A stretch of DNA of 64,000 bases from Methylomicrobium sp. wino1 (GTDB lineage Bacteria; Pseudomonadota; Gammaproteobacteria; Methylococcales; Methylomonadaceae): contig NZ_CP024202.1 of assembly GCF_003932755.1 (NCBI RefSeq), positions 3,100,001 to 3,164,000 on the forward strand, in the 5' to 3' direction. Below are positions 44,919-54,014 of this stretch, in pieces. The translations under genes and the position numbers were made by a program. How positions within the stretch are numbered: position 1 is the stretch's first letter; each line of letters opens with the position of its first letter. Under the pieces are notes generated by a model that searched no databases, was not told where the DNA came from, and was given only the letters and a program-made list of their open reading frames with translations.

Positions 44919-45706
44919 TTTTGCAGCCGGTCGTTATCGAGGTTACGAATGCTGAGGATCAGGAAAGTCGCGATAAATAACGCGAAATAGATTAGGTCGA
45001 CGGTGTTGATCAACCCGCTTTGCAGGTTTTGAAAATGCCTCAGCAAGGATAGGTATTCGAATAATTCGCTTTTATTGTCGCGAAGCCCGGCCGACCAGTC
45101 CACAATCCATAAGAGCATTAACAGCCCGAATGCGCCCATCGCTGCAACGGTCGGATGTCCCGCGAGACACGACATGAATAGGCCAACCGAGCTGAAGGCG
45201 GCCAGCAACAACAGCAACGCCAGCACGTTCGCCAGCAGTTTGCCGAAATCGAGCGTGCCGCCGGCGAGCAGCGATAGGGGCATTAGCGTGATCAACAAGA
45301 GCACGGTCAGCATTAAGCCTAAAATTCCCAGATATTTGCCGATGACGATTTCGGTGCTCGATACCGGCGCCGAAAGCAACAGGGCCAAGGTTTTATTGCG
45401 CCGTTCTTCGCAAATAAGGCGCATCGTCAACATCGGCGTTACCAGCATGAAGATAATCGCGGCATTACCGTACAGCGGGACGGCGATTACATCGGTCAAG
45501 CCGGGAGCATTATCCAAGCCTTCGAGTTGAGGTTGGAGGATGATGAAGGTTTCGACTTGGGTGAGAAACAAGTAGGCTAGGATAAATTGTAGAATCGCAA
45601 GTATGGACCAGGCCAACGGCGATAAAAATAGGCTTTTGAACTCGCGTAAGGCTATTGCTGTAATCATTTTGGTGATAGCGTCTTTTGGGTCGTGATTGAG
45701 ATCCAT
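44915..45706 (-). CDS. GldF-like ABC transporter permease
   Basis: A six-segment permease of the ABC-2/GldF type: IALREFKSLFLSPLAWSILA at the N-terminus, TPMLTMRLICEERRNKTLAL as the coupling region, then four more hydrophobic stretches. It precedes the GldG-like gene and overlaps it. The start is uncertain: a Met at 45667 (MITAIALREFKSLF) would match family openings better than the first Met at 45706. Upstream is repeat-rich DNA instead of the usual ATPase gene, so the ATPase may be encoded elsewhere or lost. Confidence 0.85.
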   Translation of the reverse strand: MDLNHDPKDAITKMITAIALREFKSLFLSPLAWSILAILQFILAYLFLTQVETFIILQPQLEGLDNAPGLTDVIAVPLYGNAAIIFMLVTPMLTMRLICEERRNKTLALLLSAPVSSTEIVIGKYLGILGLMLTVLLLITLMPLSLLAGGTLDFGKLLANVLALLLLLAAFSSVGLFMSCLAGHPTVAAMGAFGLLMLLWIVDWSAGLRDNKSELFEYLSLLRHFQNLQSGLINTVDLIYFALFIATFLILSIRNLDNDRLQK

Positions 45707-45802
45707 GCGATCGACAGTGTAAGCGCAAACATGTCGGGAAACAATTTTAAACCCTATGTAGGAATATGCACAAAATAACTTCTACAAGCAATACGCTTTG
45801 TG

Positions 45803-45912
45803 GCGATTCGGTGACTCGCTTGAAAGGCCCAGCACCTAAATTACTCAAGATAGTTAACTATGCCAATAGGCTATGGAATTTAGGTATTGGGTGAATACGT
45901 CCATGTAGACGC
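45803..45912. repeat. CCAGCACCTAAATT palindrome, copy 3
   Basis: GATTCGGTGACTCGCTTGAA (the arm text of the palindrome at 31710) runs into GGCCCAGCACCTAAATTACT. A right arm GGAATTTAGGTATTGG near 45875-45890 and the GTGAATACGTCCATGTAGAC tail follow. The pairing is less perfect here than at 7537-7597. Confidence 0.6.
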
Positions 45913-46032
45913 TCCGCGTCGACTGCGGCTGGTAGGTAGATTGAGAGTGTAAAATATATTCGTTAGCTCTTGCTTGTTTTATCGATTACTGGGGACGCAG
46001 AACGTTCCAGTATGCATTCCCACGCAGAGGGT

Positions 46033-46370
46033 CACTGCCATTAAGTTACCTGATTAGCAAGATGCTTCAGCTTGCCGAAGCCAAGTGTCCGAGCGGGGGC
46101 CATTCCCAGCCGCAGCCACTTCTGCGGGACGGGTCCTCTGTGGGAGCGACGCCTTCGTCGCGATTTCGGAGCCTTTGCGGCTTGGCAGCTAATGACTTTT
46201 ATCGAGGCCTTGGCGCTTTCGGCTTCGACGATCGCGATCTGGGGATCGCTCCCACAGGATAAAAATTCCCTTCTGCAGGACGGGGTTGCAAACCCCGTCC
46301 TGCAGAAGGATACTCTGGCTTTTTGCGCTTTAGCTGAAGAAGCTTGCTAATCAGGTAACTTAATGCAGTG
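46033..46370. mobile_element. 338 bp MITE with 11 bp target duplication
   Basis: The left end CACTGCCATTAAGTTACCTG and right end GGTAACTTAATGCAGTG belong to about 38 bp inverted repeats with few mismatches. ACGCAGAGGGT occurs immediately before (46022-46032) and after (46371-46381), a target-site duplication. Inside are two more palindromes, a TGTGGGAGCGACGCCTTCG unit and a TTCTGCAGGACGGGGTT/AACCCCGTCCTGCAGAA hairpin. It has no coding capacity. It is inserted in a TTCCCACGC...GGAACGAT palindrome. Confidence 0.8.
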
Positions 46371-46414
46371 ACGCAGAGGGTAGGAACGATGATAATAAAA
46401 CCGTATCCTCGGGG

Positions 46415-47275
46415 TTAGCGTGGGGTTTTTCCGATCAATTGGCCTAATTTCACCGGGCTGTCGGCCGTAAAATCCGCTTGCCAAGCGGCATTGTCCTTGC
46501 CGAATAATACGATGATCGTCGAGCCCATGTTGAATCGACCCATTTCCTCGCCGATATTCAACTGCGGAGCATCGGTTTCGTAATGCCAGGTTCTGACTGT
46601 TTCGATCGTCGGTGGCGTGACCACGCCGTGCCAAACCGTTTCGACGCTCGATACGAAGATCGCGCCGACCAATACCAAAGCCATCGGACCCGCTTCGGTA
46701 TCGAAGATCGCCGCGACGCGCTCGTTGCGCGCGAACAGCCCGGGTACGCTGTTGGTTGTTGCAGCGTTGACGCTGAATAAACGGCCGGGGATGTGTATCA
46801 TTTCTTTCAAGGTGCCGGTCAGCGGCATGTGCAGTCGATGATAATCCCGAGGCGATAGATAAATGGTCGTGAACGAGCCGTTCTTGAAGGGGGCTGCGCG
46901 TTCGACATCGCCGCCGAGCAGTTGAGTTGCGGTAAAGCTTTTGCCTTTGGCCTGGAAAATGTCGCCGTCCTTGATTTGACCCGCCTGGCTGACGACGCCG
47001 TCGGCCGGTGAAACGATCGCGCCGGATTCATTGGCGATCGGTCTGGCTTCGGGTTTCAATTGGCGCGTAAAAAACTCGTTGAAGCTGGCATAGGCATCGA
47101 TATTCGGCTCGAGCGCCTCGCTCATGTCGACGCCGTAGTGCCGAATGATTTGCTTGATGAACAGGTTTTTCCAAAGCTTGTTTTCGCAATGGGTCAGTTT
47201 GCTCATCAACTGCGAGAGCGTATGATGAGGCAAAACATATTGGGGCAGGGTGGTTAGGGTTTCTTTAATCGTCAT
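46415..47275 (-). CDS. psd: Phosphatidylserine decarboxylase
   Basis: A 286-residue membrane-associated enzyme that converts phosphatidylserine to phosphatidylethanolamine. The self-cleavage site is GST in FNMGSTIIVLFGKD near the C-terminus, giving the pyruvoyl alpha chain. The catalytic Asp and His lie in IVSPADGVVS and YHRLHMPLTG, and the substrate block is YASFNEFFTRQLKPEARP. Length is normal. Its start overlaps the stop of the FlhB-C-like gene by 11 bp. Confidence 0.94.
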   Translation of the reverse strand: MTIKETLTTLPQYVLPHHTLSQLMSKLTHCENKLWKNLFIKQIIRHYGVDMSEALEPNIDAYASFNEFFTRQLKPEARPIANESGAIVSPADGVVSQAGQIKDGDIFQAKGKSFTATQLLGGDVERAAPFKNGSFTTIYLSPRDYHRLHMPLTGTLKEMIHIPGRLFSVNAATTNSVPGLFARNERVAAIFDTEAGPMALVLVGAIFVSSVETVWHGVVTPPTIETVRTWHYETDAPQLNIGEEMGRFNMGSTIIVLFGKDNAAWQADFTADSPVKLGQLIGKTPR

Positions 47276-47558
47276 GGTTCGTGAAATTTTCAGGAGTTTT
47301 GCCGCTCAGAAAGTAAGCGAACGCGATCACTTGCGCGACCGCGATATAAAGTTCTCGGGGGATTTCCTCGCCTAGCGGTACCTGAGCCAGAATTCGGGCC
47401 AACTCGGGTTCGGCCTGCAGCGGAATGCCGTGTTGTTCGGCAATAGCCATTATCTGTTCGGCGGTAAGACCTTCGCCTTTCGCGGTGACTTTCGGCGCAT
47501 GTTTGCCGTCGTATTTGAGCGCGACGGCAATATCGGCATTGTAATAGGTCTTTGCCAT
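47265..47558 (-). CDS. FlhB C-terminal-like (FhlB) small protein
   Basis: A 97-residue protein matching the cytoplasmic C-terminal domain of flagellar export protein FlhB: YYNADIAVALKYDGKHAPKV, AEQHGIPLQAEPELARILAQ and LGEEIPRELYIAVAQVIAFA. The autocleaved NPTH of full FlhB is not present (the equivalent is YYNADIAVAL). The open frame reaches 47600, but the Met at 47558 fits the family start. Such proteins can substitute for the FlhB-C domain; here there are no flagellar genes nearby. It overlaps psd. Confidence 0.85.
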   Translation of the reverse strand: MAKTYYNADIAVALKYDGKHAPKVTAKGEGLTAEQIMAIAEQHGIPLQAEPELARILAQVPLGEEIPRELYIAVAQVIAFAYFLSGKTPENFTNHDD

Positions 47559-47566
47559 CGAAAAAT

Positions 47567-47956
47567 TTAGGGCAGAAGCACCGGTTCCGGCGCTTGCCAA
47601 TCGGGGTTTTTATGTTCGGCGATCACATTCGTGTAAATACCGCCCCGCACATTGAAATTCGCGCGGATACGCATGAAGTTGGGATGGATCGCCGCGGCGA
47701 TGTGATCGAGAATTTCATTCGTGACCGCTTCATGAAACGCACCTCGCTCGCGGAAAGACCACATATAGAGTTTCAGCGATTTGAGTTCGACGCAGAGTTG
47801 GCTCGGAACATATTCGATTGTTAACGTCGCGAAATCGGGTTGGCCGGTTTTAGGGCACAGACAGGTGAATTCCGGGATGTCGATGCGAATCGTAAAATCC
47901 CTGCCGGGTCTTGGGTTGTCAAAGGTTTCGAGCTGTGTGCTGGGTTGTGTCGTCAT
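47567..47956 (-). CDS. queF: NADPH-dependent 7-cyano-7-deazaguanine reductase
   Basis: A 129-residue unimodular QueF that reduces preQ0 to preQ1 in queuosine synthesis. The catalytic Cys is in [14 protein letters not shown]; the substrate Glu and NADPH-binding stretch is [20 protein letters not shown] and [15 protein letters not shown]. Size is typical of the short form. It sits directly upstream of the FlhB-C-like and psd genes, 8 bp away from the former, so it may head a small operon. It is divergent from smc with about 100 bp between. Confidence 0.95.
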   Translation of the reverse strand: MTTQPSTQLETFDNPRPGRDFTIRIDIPEFTCLCPKTGQPDFATLTIEYVPSQLCVELKSLKLYMWSFRERGAFHEAVTNEILDHIAAAIHPNFMRIRANFNVRGGIYTNVIAEHKNPDWQAPEPVLLP

Positions 47957-48057
47957 GAATCGATGATAAAAAGCAAAAATAAAAAGTCGAAGTTAATTCG
48001 GATATCGTTAATAATACGCGGTTAGTTCCATTTAAACCAAGCAGCATTGTACCAGTA

Positions 48058-51000
48058 ATGAAACTGGAAAAAATCAAACTTTCAGGATTTAAATCGTTTG
48101 TCGATCCGACCGTGATCCCGATTGCCGGTAATTTAACCGCGATCGTCGGGCCCAATGGTTGCGGCAAGTCCAATATCATCGATGCGGTTCGTTGGGTGAT
48201 GGGGGAGAGTTCGGCCAAGCACTTGCGCGGCGGCAGCATGGTCGATGTGATATTTAACGGTTCGGCATCGCGTAAACCGGTCGGCACCGCATCGGTCGAA
48301 TTAATATTCGATAACAGCGAAGGCAAGGCCGGTGGCGAGTTCGCGAAATACAATACGATTTCGATCAAACGTCAGGTCAGTCGTGACGGGCAATCGTTAT
48401 ATGTTTTAAATAATACGCGCTGCCGACGCAAGGATATTACCGACTTGTTTCTAGGTACCGGACTAGGTTCGAGAAGTTATGCGATCATCGAACAGGGCAC
48501 AATTTCGCGTATGGTCGAGGCGAAGCCGGAAGAACTTCGCGTGCATATCGAAGAAGCGGCGGGAGTTTCCAAGTACAAAGAACGGCGTCAGGAAACCGAG
48601 TCGCGCATGCGGCATACGCGCGAAAACTTGGAACGTTTGACCGACTTGCGCGATGAAGTCGAAAAACAATTGAAACATCTACAAAAACAAGCCGAAAAAG
48701 CCGAAAAATATACCGGACTAAAGCAGCAAGAGCGCCTGTTCAAACTTGAATTACTGGCAATGCGCTGGGATAGTTATCATCAATCCTTGCAGGCTTTGGA
48801 TAAGCAATTGCATGAGGTCGCCGAAGAACATAATCGTCTGTTTGTTGCGGCACGCGAAACCGACGCTGCTATCGAAACCGCGCGCGCCGAGCATAAAGAT
48901 CGCCAGGCGGCGATGAATCGTACTCAAGGCGAGTATTATCAGGCGTCTTCCGAAGTCAGTCGTTTGGAACAAACGATCAAATTGAATCAAAAAAGCCACG
49001 AAGAGATCGTAGTCGAGATTGACCGGCTCAAGCGGCAGCTCGAACTGTCGGCTAACGAACTTGAAACCGATCAACTGCAATTGGAAGATATTAAGCAAAC
49101 CTTATTCGAAGCCGAGGAAGCTTTGTCGCTGAGCCAGGAGCGCGCCGAGGATGCGGACGCGGTGCGCCAACAATCGCAGGATGAAAAAAGTGCTTGGCAA
49201 CGGAAATGGGAGGTCTTTCTATCAGAAAGTTCGGCCTGTAGAGAGCAAGCCGAAATAGAACGGCTGAAAATCAAGCAACTGGACAGTCAGAACCGACAGT
49301 TACAAGCACGTTTGGATAAATTGCAAGCGGAACAAAACGAATTGACCGCGAGCCATTTACAAGCCGCGATCGAAGATTTGTCCGCAACGGTCGAATTGCT
49401 TCAAGAGCAGCGCGATGAGAGGCATGGGCAACTGGAGAATTTATTGACGCGCATCCAGGAGCAACGCCGGCAGCTCAAGCAATATAATCAGGATTTACAC
49501 GGCTTGCGTTCCGAATTGCATGGCGTCAACGGCAAGATTTCTTCACTGGAATTATTGCAACAACATGCGATGGGCAAGGATAACAAGCATTTGGCCGGAT
49601 GGTTGGCGCAAGCTCATTTAACGGACAATAAACGTCTGGCGGAGTTGCTCGAAGTCGAAAACGGCTGGGACCATGCGCTCGAAACCGTGCTGGGGGCTTA
49701 TCTTGAATCGATTTGCGTAGAGGACGCCGAAACGTTCTTCCCCGTCTTGCAAAACCTGACCGAAGATTCGGTAACACTGTTTCAAACTCGGGAGTACAAC
49801 AGCGAGCTGCAACAAGGCGCATTGCCGGCATTGATCGACAAAGTTAAGGCGCCTTGGAGTTTGGATGGCTTGTTGACCGGTATTTATTGCGCGAACGATT
49901 TGGCCGCCGCAAAAGCGATGACGTCTTCGCTCAAGCCTTATGAATCGATTATTCTACCCGACGGCACTTGGATCGGTTGCGGTTGGCTGAGTATCATTCG
50001 GACTAAAGACAGCAAAACCGGCGTGTTACAGCGCGAAAAGGAACTGCGGTCGTTAAAACTTCGCCAATCGGAATTGCAACAACAAATTGAGCAACTCGAG
50101 GAACAACTCGAATATGCCGAGCAAACCTTGAAAGATATCGAAGCACACCGGGAAAACTGGCAGCGCGAGGAAAAAGCACTCGGTTCGGAGCTATCGGCTA
50201 AAAGCGCCGAATTGAGCGCGGAATCGGCTCGGCACGAGCAGCAACAACGGCGCTTGGCGCAGATTCGGCATGAAATCGAAGGAATCGTTGCCGAAACCGC
50301 CGAACAGGCCGAGATGCAAGCCGAAGCCGAACTGAAATTGCAACAAGCCGAGCAGCAGTTGTATCGACTTGATGAGCAAAAACAAGCGCTGGAAGAAGCC
50401 AACCGGGTTTTGCAAGCCAAGCTGCAAACCGCCGAAGCTCTTGCTTCGGAAATTAAGCAACAGGTTTTCAGTTACCAGTCCAAGATCGAATCATTGCGCT
50501 CCTCGGAGTCTTTGACGATAAAGCAAATCGAACGCTTAAGCCTGCAAAATCGACAAGCCGGCGAGCGTATCGCCGAACTGGAACAAAAGCTCGTCGACAC
50601 GGCTGCACCGATTGACGATGAAAAGCTATTATTGCAACAATACCGCAACGATAAAGAAAGGCTTGAGAAGAATCTGAAGGCCGCGAGAAAATTGCTCGAG
50701 GAAACCGAACAAACCATCGCCGGTTTAACCGAGAAACATACGCAAATTCAGCGCGACTTGGAAAAACGGAAAGCAAGCTTGGACAAGCTTCGTTTCGAGC
50801 AGCAAGAGTGTCAGGTTCGGCGGCAAACGATCACCGAACAGTTAAATGAAATCGATGCCGTGCCCGAGCAGGTATTACAGCAAATACCGGAAGACGCTAA
50901 TGAAGAAGGCTGGAAATCGAAAGTCGATACACTGGCCGCTCAAATTGAAAAATTGGGTGCGATCAACCTGAGCGCGATCGATGAATATCAAGTTCAGTCG

Positions 51001-51567
51001 GAACGTCTGAAGTTTCTCGACGATCAGCATGCCGATTTGACCGAAGCCTTGGATACTCTCACGCAAGCGATCAATAAAATCGACAAAGAAAGCCGGCAGC
51101 GTTTTAGGGAAACATTCGATAAAATAAACAACGGCCTGCAAGAAAAATTTCCAAAGTTATTCGGCGGCGGTCAGGCTTACCTGGAATTGACCGAGGTTGA
51201 TGTATTGGAGGCGGGTGTCAATATCATTGCCCGTCCGCCAGGTAAGCGGAACAGTTCGATTCATTTGTTATCGGGTGGCGAAAAAGCATTAACGGCGGTT
51301 GCGTTGGTATTTTCTATCTTTGAGCTGAATCCGGCGCCGTTCTGTTTATTGGACGAGGTCGATGCGCCACTAGACGACGCTAACGTGGGCCGTTTTTCGA
51401 AAATGGTCGAGGAAATGTCTGCGGCCGTGCAGTTTTTATTTATATCGCATAACAAGGTGACGATGGAGATTGCAAAACAATTGGCAGGTGTTACGATGAG
51501 AGAGCCCGGAGTGTCGCGTATGGTCGCGGTGGATATCGAAGAAGCAATGAGTCTGGCGGAAAGCTAA
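48058..51567 (+). CDS. smc: Chromosome segregation protein SMC
   Basis: A 1169-residue SMC protein. Walker A is GPNGCGKSNIIDAVRWVMGE at about residue 31. Long coiled coils (about 170-480 and 670-1000) flank a hinge near 500-660. The C-terminus has the signature LLSGGEKALTAVALVFSIF and Walker B CLLDEVDAPLDDANV. It forms the head-hinge ring that organises chromosomes. It is followed directly by zipA (the stop and start overlap by one base), an arrangement seen in gammaproteobacteria with a bacterial-type SMC in place of MukB. Queuosine genes are divergent. Confidence 0.95.
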   Translation: MKLEKIKLSGFKSFVDPTVIPIAGNLTAIVGPNGCGKSNIIDAVRWVMGESSAKHLRGGSMVDVIFNGSASRKPVGTASVELIFDNSEGKAGGEFAKYNTISIKRQVSRDGQSLYVLNNTRCRRKDITDLFLGTGLGSRSYAIIEQGTISRMVEAKPEELRVHIEEAAGVSKYKERRQETESRMRHTRENLERLTDLRDEVEKQLKHLQKQAEKAEKYTGLKQQERLFKLELLAMRWDSYHQSLQALDKQLHEVAEEHNRLFVAARETDAAIETARAEHKDRQAAMNRTQGEYYQASSEVSRLEQTIKLNQKSHEEIVVEIDRLKRQLELSANELETDQLQLEDIKQTLFEAEEALSLSQERAEDADAVRQQSQDEKSAWQRKWEVFLSESSACREQAEIERLKIKQLDSQNRQLQARLDKLQAEQNELTASHLQAAIEDLSATVELLQEQRDERHGQLENLLTRIQEQRRQLKQYNQDLHGLRSELHGVNGKISSLELLQQHAMGKDNKHLAGWLAQAHLTDNKRLAELLEVENGWDHALETVLGAYLESICVEDAETFFPVLQNLTEDSVTLFQTREYNSELQQGALPALIDKVKAPWSLDGLLTGIYCANDLAAAKAMTSSLKPYESIILPDGTWIGCGWLSIIRTKDSKTGVLQREKELRSLKLRQSELQQQIEQLEEQLEYAEQTLKDIEAHRENWQREEKALGSELSAKSAELSAESARHEQQQRRLAQIRHEIEGIVAETAEQAEMQAEAELKLQQAEQQLYRLDEQKQALEEANRVLQAKLQTAEALASEIKQQVFSYQSKIESLRSSESLTIKQIERLSLQNRQAGERIAELEQKLVDTAAPIDDEKLLLQQYRNDKERLEKNLKAARKLLEETEQTIAGLTEKHTQIQRDLEKRKASLDKLRFEQQECQVRRQTITEQLNEIDAVPEQVLQQIPEDANEEGWKSKVDTLAAQIEKLGAINLSAIDEYQVQSERLKFLDDQHADLTEALDTLTQAINKIDKESRQRFRETFDKINNGLQEKFPKLFGGGQAYLELTEVDVLEAGVNIIARPPGKRNSSIHLLSGGEKALTAVALVFSIFELNPAPFCLLDEVDAPLDDANVGRFSKMVEEMSAAVQFLFISHNKVTMEIAKQLAGVTMREPGVSRMVAVDIEEAMSLAES

Positions 51568-52301
51568 TGGATAAAGAAATTTTAAGAATGGTTATTATTG
51601 TCATGGGATTGATTGTGATCGCGGTCATGTTGCTGTGGTCTTATTTCAAAGGTAAAAAATCCCGGCGGGATGGTTTTTATTTCGATGATAAGAAATCGGT
51701 GCGGAATATCGACCCATCGTTGGCCTTGCATCCTGAACACGACGAATTCGACATCGTGCCGCTTGACTCCGCGCAAGATGAGGATGATTCCGCTGATTTC
51801 AAGGATTATTCGACTGAAACGCGATACGGCTACGAGCCGGGTAAGCAGTCGGAAACTGAGGCGTCGACTCGGCCGAATCAAGCCAAAAAGTCGAAAGAAC
51901 AATTGCCTGCGTTGATTCAATTTAGTTTGATAGCCGCCGAAGATGAAGGATTTAACGGTACCGATTTGACTTTGGCTTTCGATAGTGTCGGATTGGTCTA
52001 CGGCAATATTAAGATTTACGAACGTTTGGATAGTAGAGGCTTGGTCGATTTCGGCGTGGCCAGCATGGTTGAGCCGGGTATATTTCCCGACCAGGATTTG
52101 GAAAAATTCACGACGCCGGGCTTGGTGTTTTTCATGCAACCGCGTGAAGTCGACGATCCTGTGGCGGTATTCGACGATTTTATCGAAACGATCGATATAT
52201 TAAGCGAGGAGTTGGATGGCGTGCCGTGGGACGATCAGCGGCAACCGTTGACCGACGAAACGGTAGAAGTATTAAGGAATCGCTTGTCGTTGGTGAATTG
52301 A
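51567..52301 (+). CDS. zipA: Cell division protein ZipA
   Basis: A 244-residue inner-membrane division protein. An N-terminal segment (ILRMVIIVMGLIVIAVMLLW) is followed by a short linker with acidic and charged residues. The C-terminal ZipA domain (about 110-240) includes GLVYGNIKIYERLDSRGLVD, TTPGLVFFMQPREVDDPVAV and FDDFIETIDILSEELDGVPW. It links FtsZ to the membrane. The linker is shorter than in E. coli ZipA, which lacks little else. It overlaps the smc stop and ends in a strong terminator. Confidence 0.92.
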   Translation: MDKEILRMVIIVMGLIVIAVMLLWSYFKGKKSRRDGFYFDDKKSVRNIDPSLALHPEHDEFDIVPLDSAQDEDDSADFKDYSTETRYGYEPGKQSETEASTRPNQAKKSKEQLPALIQFSLIAAEDEGFNGTDLTLAFDSVGLVYGNIKIYERLDSRGLVDFGVASMVEPGIFPDQDLEKFTTPGLVFFMQPREVDDPVAVFDDFIETIDILSEELDGVPWDDQRQPLTDETVEVLRNRLSLVN

Positions 52302-52303
52302 TC

Positions 52304-52341
52304 AAAAGGGTTCGAGACGGACGTCTGTCTCGAACCCTTTT
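52304..52341. terminator. Bidirectional terminator between zipA and the SmbP-like gene
   Basis: Perfect 15 bp stem AAAAGGGTTCGAGAC (52304-52318) and GTCTCGAACCCTTTT (52327-52341) with an 8-base loop. It has A-runs and T-runs on both sides, so it can end transcripts from zipA on the plus strand and from the convergent minus-strand gene. Confidence 0.85.
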
Positions 52342-52382
52342 GTTAGCTTTGTTGCTGTCTCGGCTACTCGACAATAAATGAT

Positions 52383-52814
52383 TTATTGATTTATGTTCTT
52401 ATAGCCGGTGACAGGCCATTTGCCTGATGACGATTTTGGAGCTTCAATCTCAAGTTCTGCTGCGGCAGCCGATCCTTTGGATTGAGCTGATCGTTGAATG
52501 TGTTCAACGGCTTCTTCGGCCGGTGGTGTCGCTATGTCGGCATGATCCATCTTACCGTGTTCGATGGAATATTCCAGTACTTTAACGGCGGCTTCCAAAT
52601 GCGCTTTTTCCTCGCCTTCCGCTGTTTCTAATGCTTTTATCGCATGTTCTAAAGCAGCTTCTGCATGTTCGACCAGAATCGAAGCATGGCCCATTTTGCC
52701 GTGTTCGACCGCGGCATGCGCATGTTCTAATGCCACCGCAGAATGATCCTCTGCCATGACCAATTGGCTAGCGCTCATCAATAAACCTATGGTCATTGTT
52801 TTTAATAGTTTCAT
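52383..52814 (-). CDS. SmbP-like His-rich metal-binding protein
   Basis: A 143-residue periplasmic protein with a signal peptide (residues 1-21, ending VMA). Its middle is made of His-rich helical repeats (HSAVALEHAHAAVEHGKMGH, HAEAALEHAIKALE, LEYSIEHGKMDHAD). This resembles SmbP, the small metal-binding protein first described in Nitrosomonas europaea, which binds copper and other divalent ions. The tail after residue 115 is extra compared with the short SmbP. AAAGAGGAT precedes the ATG. A role in copper buffering for methane or ammonia oxidation is plausible but inferred. Confidence 0.82.
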   Translation of the reverse strand: MKLLKTMTIGLLMSASQLVMAEDHSAVALEHAHAAVEHGKMGHASILVEHAEAALEHAIKALETAEGEEKAHLEAAVKVLEYSIEHGKMDHADIATPPAEEAVEHIQRSAQSKGSAAAAELEIEAPKSSSGKWPVTGYKNINQ

Positions 52815-53340
52815 ATGAATATCCTCTTTATGATGTTGTTATAGTAAATTTTAAGGAACAAAATTTGTATGGCTTTTAACGACTGATTGCATTTGTAACA
52901 TATAGAATGTTGATTTTATTGTGCTTGTGTCGTCGAGCAACTTAGGTTGAAACTCCTTGTGCAGACCAACTTTCTACTTAACGGTCATTCCCATCAGTAG
53001 CCGAGGTTTAGGTTGTTTTCGCCCCCTTAGTTGATAAGCATACCATGATGATTTGTTTATCGTGGACATTATGAAAACGAAGTTTTCCAATGTATTTAGT
53101 TTTAATGACTTTGTTGTGAGTCATAGATTTTTCGGTAACTGAATGTTTCCGCTTAAGGATAACGACTCTGTACCTTGAGGCAAATTAGGACTGAGCCGTT
53201 ACGCCAAATATCCCTATTAAGATCGAGTCGAACTTTAATTTGACAACCTAAGTCCGACGTAAATAACCCTACACCTTTTTAGTGAGCTTTAGCAAGGTCT
53301 TTAACCGATTTTGTTTCCAAAAAAATGAATTTGCGGTTAA
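52815..53340. other. Intergenic stretch of about 525 bp, nothing clear
   Basis: Between the SmbP-like gene and the SRAP-family gene. I see no open frame of interest, no strong hairpin and no member of the repeat families seen elsewhere in the window. It probably includes the SmbP-like promoter region. Confidence 0.4.
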
Positions 53341-54012
53341 TCAATACGCTATTTGAATGGGTTGAATGCAAGTTTCATCGTTATGGACCGGATTATTGAC
53401 ATGCTGGCTAATCGGCGTCAATTCCATTTGTTGATAAGAATTGACTTGATCGAAAGCAAGCACGTCGGTTTCGAGTTTTCGCTTATTCAACCAATCGCTG
53501 TAATTTTCCGGTTGGATAATGATCGGCATACGTTCGTGAATAGCGGATACCGGTGCCAAGGCAGGACAGGTGATGATCGTGCAGGAATAAACAGTTTCGT
53601 TGCCGCTTTCCCAATGCTCCCATAATCCCGCGAACGCGAAGAGCCGACTATCCGGAAAATGCACATGATAAGGTTGTTTACCGATTTCGGTTTGTTGCCA
53701 TTCGTAAAAGCCGGTAGCGGGTATCAGGCAACGGCGTTTAGAATATGCCGCTCTGAACGAAGGCTTGTCGGCCAAAGTCTCGGCTCTGGCATTGATTAAT
53801 CGGTGGGCGATTTTGGCATCTTTGCTCCAGGACGGAATCAAGCCCCAATGTAAATAAACGCTTTTGTTGCTGCCGTCCTCCAATTGCACGATGTTCAGAA
53901 TTTTTTGACCGGGCGGTATATTGTAATCGGCCCGGTAATTCGGCAAACGCTTCAACCGAAAATGTTCGATGATTGTGTCGCTCGTCGTGATTAAATTAAA
54001 CCGTCCGCACAT
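53341..54012 (-). CDS. SOS response-associated peptidase (YedK/HMCES family)
   Basis: A 223-residue SRAP-domain protein. After Met removal the N-terminal Cys2 (MCGRFNLIT) is the residue that crosslinks to abasic sites in single-stranded DNA. Other active-site blocks are YNIPPGQKI (Asn), IPATGFYEWQQT (Glu) and SAIHERMPIII (His-Glu). It protects stalled forks at abasic sites. It is divergent from a PLP-dependent enzyme, with only 2 bp between the two start codons, so promoters must lie within the opposite genes. Confidence 0.93.
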   Translation of the reverse strand: MCGRFNLITTSDTIIEHFRLKRLPNYRADYNIPPGQKILNIVQLEDGSNKSVYLHWGLIPSWSKDAKIAHRLINARAETLADKPSFRAAYSKRRCLIPATGFYEWQQTEIGKQPYHVHFPDSRLFAFAGLWEHWESGNETVYSCTIITCPALAPVSAIHERMPIIIQPENYSDWLNKRKLETDVLAFDQVNSYQQMELTPISQHVNNPVHNDETCIQPIQIAY

Positions 54013-54014
54013 AG

